Shown here one piece after another: positions 17,017-25,965 of a stretch of 64,000 nt of DNA. The stretch lies in the IMG/VR virus record IMGVR_UViG_3300037070_003613, positions 62,001 to 126,000 of that record. One strand, written 5' to 3'. A model generated the notes under the pieces. That model saw nothing but the letters and a program-made list of their open reading frames with translations, searched no databases and had not been told where the DNA came from. Position 1 is the stretch's first letter; each line of letters starts with the position of its first letter. The position numbers and the translations under genes are program-made. Source of the DNA: a virus.

Positions 17017-17787
17017 CTACGAGTTGGCGAGTTGGATGAACACAGCCTGCGTCTGAGGGCCGATGATCCCATCCGGCGTCAGCTTGAACGCCGTCTGGAT
17101 GTTCTTCACGGCGGTGACGGTCTGCGCCCCGTACTTGCCGTCAACGATGATCGTCTTCGAGCCGCCGACCGCGCCCGGGGCACGGATCACGGTCTGGACC
17201 ATTGCGACGTCTGGGCCTTCCATACCGGGCTTGATGACACGAGGGAACACGATGGCAACTCCTGACGGTGGAAGCGGTGGCGGGTTGACCGGCGGCGGTG
17301 CGAGGCCGAGACGGGCGGAGATGTCGACAGCGTCACCCCACCCTTCCGGGTTCGTTTCGATGTGGAAGTACGTCGCCCACGCGTCGCCCATCCCCTCGGC
17401 GGTCGTGTTCGTCTTCCACCACGACGTGTGCGCGTCGGCGACACTCGATGTGCGCCCGGCACGCCAGATCCGTGACCCGAAGTAGTCGTGGATCGCCTGG
17501 ACGTGCAACTCATGCGAGTTGTCGATCAGGAATGGGATGATCACGTTCTTGGCGGTCAGCCGATCCGGATAGTTGCGGTCCGTCGCCGCGCCCCACCAGT
17601 GGACCGATGGAGTCGTGCCGCCCCGGATCGGACGCTGCCCGTAGCAGCCGTTGTTCGTCATCGCGAACCGTTTACCGAGATAGTTCCCGAGGCAGATCAG
17701 GTTCGGGGAGCAGGTGTGGTACTTCGGGGTGGCCGGGTCGGCGAGCAAACCCCAGTTGTAGAAGTGGGTCTCGACCGACATGGGCAT
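17017..17787 (-). CDS. Endolysin with C-terminal peptidoglycan-binding domain
   Basis: 256 residues if it starts at ATG 17787, two fewer from ATG 17781; the longer open frame to 18114 overlaps the upstream gene. Residues about 1-160 look like a peptidase domain: HDYFGSRIW, then WATYFHIETNPEGWGDAVD, which could supply the His and Asp ligands of an M15-like metal site; this assignment is tentative. A Pro linker (PPPVNPPPLPP) leads to a clear PG_binding_1 domain (GMEGPDVAMVQ to DGIIGPQT). It should cut host cell wall at lysis, released by the adjacent holin. Confidence 0.75.
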   Translation of the reverse strand: MPMSVETHFYNWGLLADPATPKYHTCSPNLICLGNYLGKRFAMTNNGCYGQRPIRGGTTPSVHWWGAATDRNYPDRLTAKNVIIPFLIDNSHELHVQAIHDYFGSRIWRAGRTSSVADAHTSWWKTNTTAEGMGDAWATYFHIETNPEGWGDAVDISARLGLAPPPVNPPPLPPSGVAIVFPRVIKPGMEGPDVAMVQTVIRAPGAVGGSKTIIVDGKYGAQTVTAVKNIQTAFKLTPDGIIGPQTQAVFIQLANS

Positions 17788-17824
17788 CCAACCTAGTGAG
17801 TCGCAACCCGCGACCGGGGGACCC

Positions 17825-19852
17825 TCAGAACGACGACGCGTACAACGCCAACAGTTCACTGTTCGACGGGCGACCGCGGTACAACCCGGCCCACACGCAA
17901 CCATCCCACGGGTTACCGGCGACGGCGGTGTCGTGTGCGGTGCCAGCGAAGAACAGGAACAGATCGGAGGCGGTCGTGCCCTGCGAATCGAACTGCGGGC
18001 ACGGCCACGTCCCGTTCTCGAAGAAATACTCGTCAACGTTGGGACCCTCCGGGTATGCGTTGTCGTCGTGGGCGACCGTGTTGACGCCGCCGCTATCAAC
18101 GACCCACACGCCATACGAACGTGACGCCGGGTCGATGTAGAGCGCGACGAGCAGGTCGATGTCGCGGTCCATCAACGGGTTCGTGATCGTCTCATCCCAG
18201 TACGCCTCGAAGAACGTGCCCTCGCCGATCGAGTCGCCCAGCGACGCGCCGTACAGACCGGAGAAGCCACCGTCGAACGCGAACCCTTCCGCGGAGGGGG
18301 TGACGAAGTCGTATGCGCCGCCGTCGCCGGGGATGATGTCAACCTCGATGTATCCGATCGTGTTCTCGAATGTGCGGTGCCCTGCGGGTAGGGCGAAGAT
18401 GAACGTCGCCGGTCCGGCCGACCAGTCGCCACCCATGTCCGACTCGCTCGGCAATGTCGCGTTCGGCCCGAAGTCCGCGCCGCCCGCCCAGTTGACCTGC
18501 TTCTTCGCGTAGATGACGTCGCCCGGCCCGTCGTCAACGATCTTGAGGTCGAACACCGAGCCAGCCGACCCGGTGTTCGGGAACGTCGCCCCGGCCGTGA
18601 CCGAGGTCAACAGACGCGAATCCCACTTGACGATCGCCGCACCGAGTCCGGTCGATGGTTCGGTGACCGGGGTGCGCCACGGTCGCGGCCCTGCCGCCTG
18701 GTTCGGACTCGGCTGCTCGCGCGGACGGGGGATGAAGATGATCCCGTCGCCCTCACCGAGATCGTTCGCGAGCGCGGCGATGCTGCCGTCAGTGAGCAGC
18801 ACGCCGCCGCTAGCGAACCCGGACGCGTCCGGCGCCAGTGTGTGGGTGACGGTCTGTGTTGCCAGGTCGAACCAGTCCCAGTCGCCGTTGTCGAGGTTGG
18901 TGAAGATCGCCGTGGCCGCGTCGGGGCAGCCGACGAACTCGATCTGATGGCCCGGTGTCCACGTCCAGGCGACGGTCGGCGACGACGGCGTCGAAACGTT
19001 GATGCCCTTGAGTCGCATGACGCTGCCGGTGCTGTCGAGCACGTGGACGAGCAGCAGTGAATCGGTGGCCCGCCAGCAGTCGAACGGGATCGACGTCGCG
19101 CCGGTGCCCAACGACGCCGTGCCGACAATGCCCGCCGTCGAGAACACCGACAGGGTTTGACGACCGGCGATCGCCCCGTAGTAGGTGCCCGCGTTCACGA
19201 AGACGTGGTCGACCATGCCGAGCCCGAACACCTGATGTGACAGGTTGAAGGGGCCGTGGTCGGTGACGTTGGCGGTGTCAAAGTCGGAACCGACAATCCG
19301 ATACGTGGACCCGCTCAGATGGGTGAACCACAAGACGTTGTTCGGATCGAGGCAGCAGCTAGAGAACCCGGAACCGGAGCCGATCCCGTAGGGGCCGACG
19401 CTCTTGTTCGTGATCAGGGTGATGTTGGTCGGGTCGCTGAGATCGTAGAGACGCGCCGGGTTCGAGGATTGCGGCGTGTCATAGTGGTTGTTGACGACGG
19501 CGAGCTTCGTCCCGGCCGCCGCCCGTCCACCCCACGGTCGCCTGATCGCCCCGCCAGCCGGGAGCACCAGGAAGTCGAGCACGCCCGTGATGTCAGCGGT
19601 GGCGATCGCTGACAGTTGCCCGTAGAAGTTGATCAGACCGTTCGCCCAGTTCGAGACCTGCACGACGGCGTTCGTCGTCGGGATCGCCCAGCGAGCCTGC
19701 TCCGTGCTGGCCCCCGGGAAGTAACGGTCATCGCGCACCCACACCCCGGGCAGCGGGACACCGCCGAACGGCGAACCGAGGATGTCGATCTTGCCATGTG
19801 TGATCGGGACATCGAACAGCGGCGTGTGCGACGAATCGTGGAAGATCGGCAT
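17825..19852 (-). CDS. Tail fibre with propeller-like body
   Basis: 675 residues. The N terminus MPIFHDSSHTPLFD shares a tag with the next two upstream fibre genes. Residues about 80-400 contain repeated four-strand units (ARLYDLSDPTNITLI, FDLATQTVTHTL, GVLLTDGSIAALANDLG) like a WD-type or YVTN propeller. Residues about 440-675 are a jelly-roll-like domain (GSAGSVFDLKIVDD to YGVWVVDSGG) related to the N-terminal part of the next fibre. Likely receptor-binding or structural tail-tip protein; last fibre before the lysis genes. Confidence 0.6.
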   Translation of the reverse strand: MPIFHDSSHTPLFDVPITHGKIDILGSPFGGVPLPGVWVRDDRYFPGASTEQARWAIPTTNAVVQVSNWANGLINFYGQLSAIATADITGVLDFLVLPAGGAIRRPWGGRAAAGTKLAVVNNHYDTPQSSNPARLYDLSDPTNITLITNKSVGPYGIGSGSGFSSCCLDPNNVLWFTHLSGSTYRIVGSDFDTANVTDHGPFNLSHQVFGLGMVDHVFVNAGTYYGAIAGRQTLSVFSTAGIVGTASLGTGATSIPFDCWRATDSLLLVHVLDSTGSVMRLKGINVSTPSSPTVAWTWTPGHQIEFVGCPDAATAIFTNLDNGDWDWFDLATQTVTHTLAPDASGFASGGVLLTDGSIAALANDLGEGDGIIFIPRPREQPSPNQAAGPRPWRTPVTEPSTGLGAAIVKWDSRLLTSVTAGATFPNTGSAGSVFDLKIVDDGPGDVIYAKKQVNWAGGADFGPNATLPSESDMGGDWSAGPATFIFALPAGHRTFENTIGYIEVDIIPGDGGAYDFVTPSAEGFAFDGGFSGLYGASLGDSIGEGTFFEAYWDETITNPLMDRDIDLLVALYIDPASRSYGVWVVDSGGVNTVAHDDNAYPEGPNVDEYFFENGTWPCPQFDSQGTTASDLFLFFAGTAHDTAVAGNPWDGCVWAGLYRGRPSNSELLALYASSF

Positions 19853-19867
19853 CGGACGCGACCCTAG

Positions 19868-21673
19868 CTACGGCGTCGGATACCGATACACGACCCGACC
19901 GGCCGCGCCAGGCGTGGCCGTCAGACCGAACGCTCCGCCTGCGCCACCTGAACCGGTGTTCGCTGCGGGTGCTACAGCGGCGATGTCGGGGCCGTCCGTA
20001 GCTCCGACAGCGCCGCTGTGAGGAGCCGTCCCGCCGACGTAGGTGCCCGTGAACCGTTGAGCGCCGCCAGGTCCACCATCACCGTAGAAGTCGCCTGAGC
20101 CAGCGGGCCATTCGACGCCTGCGCCGCCGTCACCGGCGTGTCCCGATGTGCTCGACTGAGCGTTCCCACCGTTCGCTGCCGCGCCGCCGCCACCCCCGGC
20201 GCCGAAGTTGTCGGCACCACCAGAGTTGTAGCCGTTACCGCCCGAGTGAACGCCCCCGCCGCCAGTACCACCATGCTGCCCGCCGCCGCCGCCCGCTACG
20301 CCGCTCGATCCGTTCGCCGTGCCGGACCCGTTCGCGCCGCCGCCCGCGCCACCGGCGAGCGTTGTCGTCGTCGCACCGACGATGACGGTCGGACCACCGC
20401 TCGACCCGTTCGAGTTCGGGACGACTGTGCCGCCAGGGCCGATCGTGATGACCTCCGGGACCGTGATGACCCCGGTCGTAACGTCGTACTCGCCGTTGCC
20501 ACCGCCACCGCCGGTCCGCTCCGAGCCAGGATCGCCACCCGCCGCGCCGCCCGCGATAGCGAACCGTTCGATCGGCGCGGGATAGCCGTTCGGGTCGAAC
20601 GTCCCGTCCGCCGTGAACGTGTGATACGTGTATCCGCCGTCCGTCGTGATCGTCCCGCCGGTCGGGATCGGGACCACGTACGGCGTGGTCGCTTGCAGCC
20701 AGATCTCGTGGATCTGGGTCAGAGTCGGCTTGCTCGTTGGACGCCACAAACCTTTGGTCGTGCAGCAGTTCCAGGCCGTGCCGAGACCGGGCAGCGATGG
20801 CCCGGCGTGGTAGCCGATCCCCCAGTACATTCGCACCATCGCCGTCTCGGCGGCTTCGGCCGCGACCGCGCCGCCGTAGGCGTCGAGGTCATCTTCCATC
20901 TCGAACCATTCGTTGGGTGCAGGTGGGCTGACGGGGAACTCCTCGGCACCGTCAGCCGTGAACGTGTGCTCGAACTCGGTCAGCCCACCTGCGCCGTCGT
21001 AGATGAAGTCCCACATCGTGCGAGTGGCAGCGTCGAAGTAGTGACCGAACAGGTAGTTGCTTGGGTCCGTGATCGAGTTGTCGGCTCCCCATGCTTCGAT
21101 GTCGGTGAACTGATAGAGCAGACCGGCGAAGGCGACGTCCCAGAAGCTCTCTTGAAACCCCTCGAACATCGTGGGGTTGCCCGTGTCCTCGTAGAGGTAT
21201 GTCGAACCGACACCGACCTGAATCCCGTCCCCGGCTACGTCGGTGAAGAACCATTCGCACTCGGACCCGGTCCAAGCCTCAGTCGGCACGCCGGTGCCGC
21301 GGAGCGCGGTGAGGATCGTGGAGGGCAGGACGGTCACCATCAGGAACGCGGCGGTCGTAGGCGGCCCTCCGAGATCGTCCCAGCCGGTCGGGAACGACGA
21401 TCCGCTGTCCGGCTGGGCGAAGTAGTTGTATCGCTTGATCGCCCACCAGTCCCCCGTCCAGGGGCCGCCGCTTCGATCCTCGATCGGTAGATCGAAGACC
21501 GCGCCCGCCGTGCCCAAGTTGAGCAGGTCGCTCGTGCCACCATCATGGTGGCGTGTGTCGTAGTAGATCACCGGCGCTGGGAGCGGCGGCAACGGCGACA
21601 CGGCAACGACGGACCCTCTGCTCTTGGGCGGGTCGAACAGCGGCTTGTGCGACGACTCGCGGCGGTGCGGCAT
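19868..21673 (-). CDS. Tail fibre with polyglycine C-terminal domain
   Basis: 601 residues from the ATG at 21673, which overlaps the sulfotransferase stop (TGATG) and gives the shared start MPHRRESSHKPLFD. Residues about 30-330 form a beta domain paralogous to the C-terminal part of the neighbouring fibre (LGTAGAVFDL). The last about 200 residues are Gly-rich, with runs such as AGGGGGQHGGTGGGG and short variable inserts, similar to the polyglycine-sandwich tips of T-even gp38 adhesins. The tip would bind the host receptor. Gly-rich strings made several long mirror frames in this area; they are not genes. Confidence 0.65.
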   Translation of the reverse strand: MPHRRESSHKPLFDPPKSRGSVVAVSPLPPLPAPVIYYDTRHHDGGTSDLLNLGTAGAVFDLPIEDRSGGPWTGDWWAIKRYNYFAQPDSGSSFPTGWDDLGGPPTTAAFLMVTVLPSTILTALRGTGVPTEAWTGSECEWFFTDVAGDGIQVGVGSTYLYEDTGNPTMFEGFQESFWDVAFAGLLYQFTDIEAWGADNSITDPSNYLFGHYFDAATRTMWDFIYDGAGGLTEFEHTFTADGAEEFPVSPPAPNEWFEMEDDLDAYGGAVAAEAAETAMVRMYWGIGYHAGPSLPGLGTAWNCCTTKGLWRPTSKPTLTQIHEIWLQATTPYVVPIPTGGTITTDGGYTYHTFTADGTFDPNGYPAPIERFAIAGGAAGGDPGSERTGGGGGNGEYDVTTGVITVPEVITIGPGGTVVPNSNGSSGGPTVIVGATTTTLAGGAGGGANGSGTANGSSGVAGGGGGQHGGTGGGGVHSGGNGYNSGGADNFGAGGGGGAAANGGNAQSSTSGHAGDGGAGVEWPAGSGDFYGDGGPGGAQRFTGTYVGGTAPHSGAVGATDGPDIAAVAPAANTGSGGAGGAFGLTATPGAAGRVVYRYPTP

Positions 21674-22470
21674 CAGTACCCGAAGGTCTGGTGGAACAGC
21701 GGCCAACGCCCCTTGATCTGCGCGGCGAGGTCATCGGGAACGAGGTCCGCATCGACGGGCCGCTGCTCGACCTGCCCGGAGCCGTCATGGGGGAACTTGA
21801 AGCGATACAGAGCGTCGGCGTCGGTGGCGACCGACACGACCTTGTCGAAGTCGTAGTCGAACGGCTCAAGACCGAGATGCTTGTCGATACCACGCATCGC
21901 GACATCGGGGGCAGCGGTGAAGCCCTCGTACACGGCGAAGAACACGAACGGGATGCCGGACTGCGTGAACGGACGACGGCGGATCATGTCCTCGACCGCG
22001 GCGATCGGACCGCCGATCATGCCGCCCTGGGAGAACATGACGTTCGCTTTGTCCCACAACGGTTCGTGTGGGCCGTACTCGGCGGTGGCCCGATGCTGCT
22101 TCTCGATTGAGGCGAACACGTCGCGTGGGTGGCGGACGGCGGCGACCATGCGGGCGTCGGGGTACAGGCGTTGCAACAACAGGTAGCTCCACCCCCAGCC
22201 CCGCGACTTGTCGACTACGAGGCGACCGTCGTCGGGATGCCAGTTGTTGACGATGCCCCGCAACACGGACACGTTGCGTTCACGCGCCTCGGGCAGGCCG
22301 ATCAGATCCGACGTGACTTCCGGCGAGTTCGTCAGGAACTCCGACATCTTGGCGAGCGCACCCGGCAGACCGGATGTCGATGAGACCGTGACGTCGTCGC
22401 GTTGGGCGAGCAGGTTGCACAGCAGCGTCGACCCGGAGCGGGGCAGACCGGCGAGCGTCGCGATCCTCAT
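21673..22470 (-). CDS. PAPS-dependent sulfotransferase
   Basis: 265 residues. GLPRSGSTLL at 8-17 is the 5'-phosphosulfate loop, and AVRHPRDVFAS near 115 is the 3'-phosphate motif with the conserved Arg; together they identify the sulfotransferase superfamily. The enzyme moves sulfate from PAPS to a hydroxyl or amine, usually on a sugar. It lies between fibre genes, overlapping both neighbours, so it is co-translated with tail genes. The acceptor is unknown: fibre glycans, host surface polysaccharide or a metabolite are all possible. GC content and codon use look like the neighbours. Confidence 0.85.
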   Translation of the reverse strand: MRIATLAGLPRSGSTLLCNLLAQRDDVTVSSTSGLPGALAKMSEFLTNSPEVTSDLIGLPEARERNVSVLRGIVNNWHPDDGRLVVDKSRGWGWSYLLLQRLYPDARMVAAVRHPRDVFASIEKQHRATAEYGPHEPLWDKANVMFSQGGMIGGPIAAVEDMIRRRPFTQSGIPFVFFAVYEGFTAAPDVAMRGIDKHLGLEPFDYDFDKVVSVATDADALYRFKFPHDGSGQVEQRPVDADLVPDDLAAQIKGRWPLFHQTFGY

Positions 22471-22760
22471 ACGTCCTTCGTCTCCTCCGTCCCGACATCG
22501 ACCACCGATGCCGCCGCGGCGACGGCGTCGCGTTCGACTTGGATGACACGTTCGGATGCTTCGACAGCAACTTCGATGTCGACTTCCTCGACGGTGAGCC
22601 GCGGCGGCAGTGACGGCACCCGGTCAGCGATGACAGTGATCGCACCATCTTCGTCAACGGTGAATGATGACACCGGTCCCTGGCTTTGTGTCGCGAGGCG
22701 GCGCAACGCGATCTTCTGGGTGCGCTCTGGGTCGTCGCCGGTGATGCGGAAGGTGGGCAT
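22467..22760 (-). CDS. Small tail-operon protein (97 aa)
   Basis: Start ATG 22760 is preceded by AGGAGAACCA; the open frame runs further upstream without support. Begins MPTFRITGDDPERTQKIALR, then a beta segment and an acidic helical end (VEEVDIEVAVEASERVIQVE). No family recognised. It overlaps the sulfotransferase start by four bases, so the two are probably co-regulated. Confidence 0.5.
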   Translation of the reverse strand: MPTFRITGDDPERTQKIALRRLATQSQGPVSSFTVDEDGAITVIADRVPSLPPRLTVEEVDIEVAVEASERVIQVERDAVAAAASVVDVGTEETKDV

Positions 22761-22768
22761 TGGTTCTC

Positions 22769-23911
22769 CTATGTGATCTTGACGGACACGCCGCCCGAGC
22801 GGATGTAGACGTAGCCGCCAGCGATCCACCACGCCCCGAGCGCCGGGGAGGCCGGGGCACCGTTCGTGTAGACGTGGAAGTCGTTGCCGACCTGGAACGA
22901 ATCGGCGACGGCGTTCGTGCCCGGCGCGAACTGCACAGCCCCAGCGGCGGAAGCGACGATCGACTCGCCAGGCTGAGCGTCACCGAAAGCAAACGCACCT
23001 AGCGCCGAAGCGGTGATCAAACCATTGGAACTCGTCGCGGCGACAGCATGACCACCAGCGAACGCTCCCTTGGCGGAGGCCCAGATCCGTGCCAACGCGG
23101 GCGATGCCACGTCGGCGTTGGCGTATCCGAATGCGAGTGCGCCACGCGCTTCGGCATGGACCTGCGCATACGACGTCGTATGCGTCACATCACTCCCGGT
23201 GTAGGCGAATCCGAACGCCCAGCCCTCGGACGTCCTGACCAGCGCCCCGACACCGTACGCGGTGCCGAGCGCGGTCCCTTGCGTCGCGTAGATGTGCCCG
23301 CCGTATGCGGCGTATCCGAAGGCGAGTCCGGCGAATCTGCCCTCGATCGACGTGATGGTCGAGCCGGTCGTCTCGTTCCAGTGGGCCACGTAGCCGCCCG
23401 CCCAGCCGTAGCTCGCATGGATACCCACGGTCGAGCCAGCGCCGGACGCGAACCCGCCACCCACAACCAGCGCAGGGCCATGCAGAGAAAGGCTGGCGTC
23501 ACCGCCGTCCTCGCCGTAGATGTAGCCGCCGCAAAGTCCCAACGTGGCGGTCCCGTCTATTTGCCCGGTGGCGGCCCCATCGGTGCCTGCGTACCCGAAC
23601 ACGATCCCGCCCGCGTTGTTGGCACTGCTCACGCACGCGAACTCGCCGGTCCCACCCGTCCGTCCGACGACGACGAGACCGGGCTGCACGTCGGCGTGTG
23701 TGATCTTCGTGCCGGGCGGTGTGAACGTTCCGGACGGATAGCCGAGAGAGTTGGCGACGGTCGCCCCGTCACCCACCTTGACGCCGATGCGGCCAGCGGC
23801 ACCGGTCAGGCGAACCAACCCCAGTTCTCCGTCGAGCAGCGTCGGGTTGTCCGAGGCCCAGTCCGCCTGTGTGGCACGCTTGATCTGGCCGGGTCCGTTC
23901 AGGGCGGTCAC
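22769..23911 (-). CDS. Trimeric tail fibre with YadA-like repeats
   Basis: 380 residues. The N terminus (IKRATQADWASDNPTLLDGE) is the short tail-attachment domain seen on many phage fibres. The middle has about a dozen imperfect 14-16-residue repeats of the type GALAFGYA or GAFAFGDA, resembling the left-handed beta roll of trimeric adhesin heads. The C terminus (FQVGNDFHVYTNGAPASPALG) ends in strands that could bind receptor or start trimerisation. No signal peptide, as expected for a virion protein. Confidence 0.65.
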   Translation of the reverse strand: MTALNGPGQIKRATQADWASDNPTLLDGELGLVRLTGAAGRIGVKVGDGATVANSLGYPSGTFTPPGTKITHADVQPGLVVVGRTGGTGEFACVSSANNAGGIVFGYAGTDGAATGQIDGTATLGLCGGYIYGEDGGDASLSLHGPALVVGGGFASGAGSTVGIHASYGWAGGYVAHWNETTGSTITSIEGRFAGLAFGYAAYGGHIYATQGTALGTAYGVGALVRTSEGWAFGFAYTGSDVTHTTSYAQVHAEARGALAFGYANADVASPALARIWASAKGAFAGGHAVAATSSNGLITASALGAFAFGDAQPGESIVASAAGAVQFAPGTNAVADSFQVGNDFHVYTNGAPASPALGAWWIAGGYVYIRSGGVSVKIT

Positions 23912-23912
23912 G

Positions 23913-24122
23913 TCAGCACACTACGTCGAAGTCGATCGTGTCCGAGCCACTCCCCGCCGACGTGCCACCATCCCACGAATCCGAACCTGATCCGGCCGAC
24001 GTGCCACCATCCCAGCCGCAGAAGTCAAGTGCGACCCCGCCCGGCACGAGATCGCGCGGCGCCGCCATCCGTTTGATCTTGCCCGGGTCGAACACCGGTG
24101 TGTGCGAGGAACGATGCCGCAT
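23913..24122 (-). CDS. Short fibre-tag protein (69 aa)
   Basis: Begins MRHRSSHTPVFDPG, the same tag as the two fibres downstream, and then has only a short low-complexity part with two copies of WDGGTSAGSGSDS-like sequence (encoded by a direct repeat near 23943-24020). It may be a remnant of a larger fibre that lost its body, or a small cap or adaptor built only of the docking tag. Packed tightly between neighbours (gaps of one base), so it is likely translated. Confidence 0.5.
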   Translation of the reverse strand: MRHRSSHTPVFDPGKIKRMAAPRDLVPGGVALDFCGWDGGTSAGSGSDSWDGGTSAGSGSDTIDFDVVC

Positions 24123-24123
24123 G

Positions 24124-25965
24124 TCAGATCTTCGTGACGCCGAGATCGCCGAGCGTGCCCATCGACTTGCCGCCGATCGAACGCAGCAACTTGCCCTGCG
24201 CCTGGTCGAGACTCAACCACGGGTGGCCGCACTCCAACGACCAGATCGCGTACCCCTTCTCGTCGGTGTTGCAGCCGATCGACAACACCTGCACTTCCTC
24301 GGTGCCACCATCATCGGTCGGCACCGTCACATAGTCGCCGACCTCGAACCCGACGTACGGCGTGTCACCCGACCCGGCCGGTTCGATCGCGATCCGGATC
24401 GCGACGTCAGCGTCGCGCGCCGCTCTGGCGAGTTCGATCCGGCCCTGCCGTTCGGCGTCCTCGGCGATGCCCGCCTCGGTCGACAAGGTGTCGGCAACGA
24501 CCGCGCCGAACGATGCCTGTGCGGCGAGATCGTCAACCCACACAAACCCCTTCGCCCACTGCACCTTCAACCGGTTGGCGTAGACGCGGGTCGGGCCGCG
24601 CTCCATGCCGTCCTCACCGATGTTGACGCCCTCAACGAACGACACCCCGGATGACACACCGCCAGACCCCTGCGCCCAGCATTCGAGTGTCAACGTGTCC
24701 GGCTTGAAGTGCCAGTCGATCCAACCTTCCTGGTGCAACTGTTCGAGGAGCTTGCCGCCGGTCTCACCCTGCTTCATCGCGAACCACGGCACGAACTCCA
24801 TCTCGGTGTCCGGATCCGCCGAATCCCAGTCGCCGCCGTTCGAGTCGGTGAAGTCGGTGAACGTCTCACCGGCGTGTTGCGTCATCTCGCCCCGCGCCTG
24901 GCACTCGGCGATGAACTCCTGCAAGATCTGACCAGGCGTATAGCCGGGCCATTCTTCGAGCGTCGTCGCGAAGTACGACACCCAGTCCGCGGCGTTCGAC
25001 AGGAGCAGCCCGATGCCCTCGGACATCTCGACCTCGTCAGGCCAGATCGCCATGGCGATAGCGGCGAACAGAAGACCGGCCGGGTTCGATGTCAAGTCGG
25101 GGACGTACACGTTCTCGACCATCATCCCGACCAACCAGAACGCGGCGGGGAGTTCGAGCGAGATCTCTTTCCAGCCGGTCCACATCAACAAGTCGGCTTC
25201 CTCCGACAAGGCCGGGATCCCATGCAGGTGGAAGTCGAACAGGTTGTCGGCGGTGACCGTGAACTTCGTCAACTGGGTCCCGGCGAGACCGAATCCGCCG
25301 CGGAAGAAATGCCAGCCGATCGCCGTCTCCGTTGAACCATCGGCGATCGTCCAGTACGTCGGCACGTACGTCGGGGTCGGCGAGAACCCGTCGCCGTTGT
25401 GCGGCGCCCACGGCCACGGAAACGCGAGCGGAGCGGGCACGAGGTCGTAGATCGGTTCGTCGGTGATCTCGTCGGTCGCCGACTGCACCTTGAGGACACG
25501 CGCCCCGTAGGCGACGCCGTCCTTGTACTCGTACAGTTCGGTCGGCGCACCCCAGCCCCCGGCGTTCGGGAAGTTCGGCGACGCCCACGACCAGTTCCGT
25601 GTCGACGGATCGAGGTCAGCCCCGGCGGGGACGTCGACGTCCACGATCCCGTTGTTCCACACGCACCCCCAGCCATCGCCGGTCATGACGAGCACGTTGC
25701 CGGTCTTCGGTCGCCGGGCGGTGGCGGTCCGCTTGGCGTCGATGCGGAACGTGAACCGTCGCACCCCGCCGACCTTGATCGCGATGAACCGGCCCCTCGT
25801 GCAGGCGGCACGGTCCGAGTCGTTCATCGCGATCGAGCAGTTCCCGCTCCCGAACCCGTTGTAGCCGTCGATGAAGCCCATCCCGAACGCTCCGTCGAGT
25901 GCCGTGACCAACGTCGTGGTGTCGGTGTCGTACAGGTCGGCTGAGAGCTTGAGTGGGTTGCCCAC
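24124..25965 (-). CDS. Minor tail / baseplate hub-like protein
   Basis: 613 residues from GTG 25965, which overlaps the previous stop (TAGTG). It follows the distal tail protein in transcription order and has the size and character of siphovirus Gp37-like tail-tip proteins: beta-rich N-terminal half with RFTFRIDAKRT, a middle helical part (ATTLEEWPGYTPGQILQEF), and a C-terminal part ending in a short barrel (PYVGFEVGDYVTVPTDDGG). Probably forms the tail-tip hub to which fibres attach. Enzyme motifs were not found. Confidence 0.65.
   Translation of the reverse strand: MGNPLKLSADLYDTDTTTLVTALDGAFGMGFIDGYNGFGSGNCSIAMNDSDRAACTRGRFIAIKVGGVRRFTFRIDAKRTATARRPKTGNVLVMTGDGWGCVWNNGIVDVDVPAGADLDPSTRNWSWASPNFPNAGGWGAPTELYEYKDGVAYGARVLKVQSATDEITDEPIYDLVPAPLAFPWPWAPHNGDGFSPTPTYVPTYWTIADGSTETAIGWHFFRGGFGLAGTQLTKFTVTADNLFDFHLHGIPALSEEADLLMWTGWKEISLELPAAFWLVGMMVENVYVPDLTSNPAGLLFAAIAMAIWPDEVEMSEGIGLLLSNAADWVSYFATTLEEWPGYTPGQILQEFIAECQARGEMTQHAGETFTDFTDSNGGDWDSADPDTEMEFVPWFAMKQGETGGKLLEQLHQEGWIDWHFKPDTLTLECWAQGSGGVSSGVSFVEGVNIGEDGMERGPTRVYANRLKVQWAKGFVWVDDLAAQASFGAVVADTLSTEAGIAEDAERQGRIELARAARDADVAIRIAIEPAGSGDTPYVGFEVGDYVTVPTDDGGTEEVQVLSIGCNTDEKGYAIWSLECGHPWLSLDQAQGKLLRSIGGKSMGTLGDLGVTKI

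Noticed and set aside
14341-17265. Long rightward open frame rich in Asp/Arg/His overlapping the repeat fibre
   Set aside because: It is a shifted reading of the repetitive fibre gene and crosses its stop and the holin gene; no protein-like composition.
17788-18114. Upstream extension of the endolysin
   Set aside because: It runs beneath the neighbouring fibre gene and is low complexity; the Met near 17787 starts the recognisable domain.
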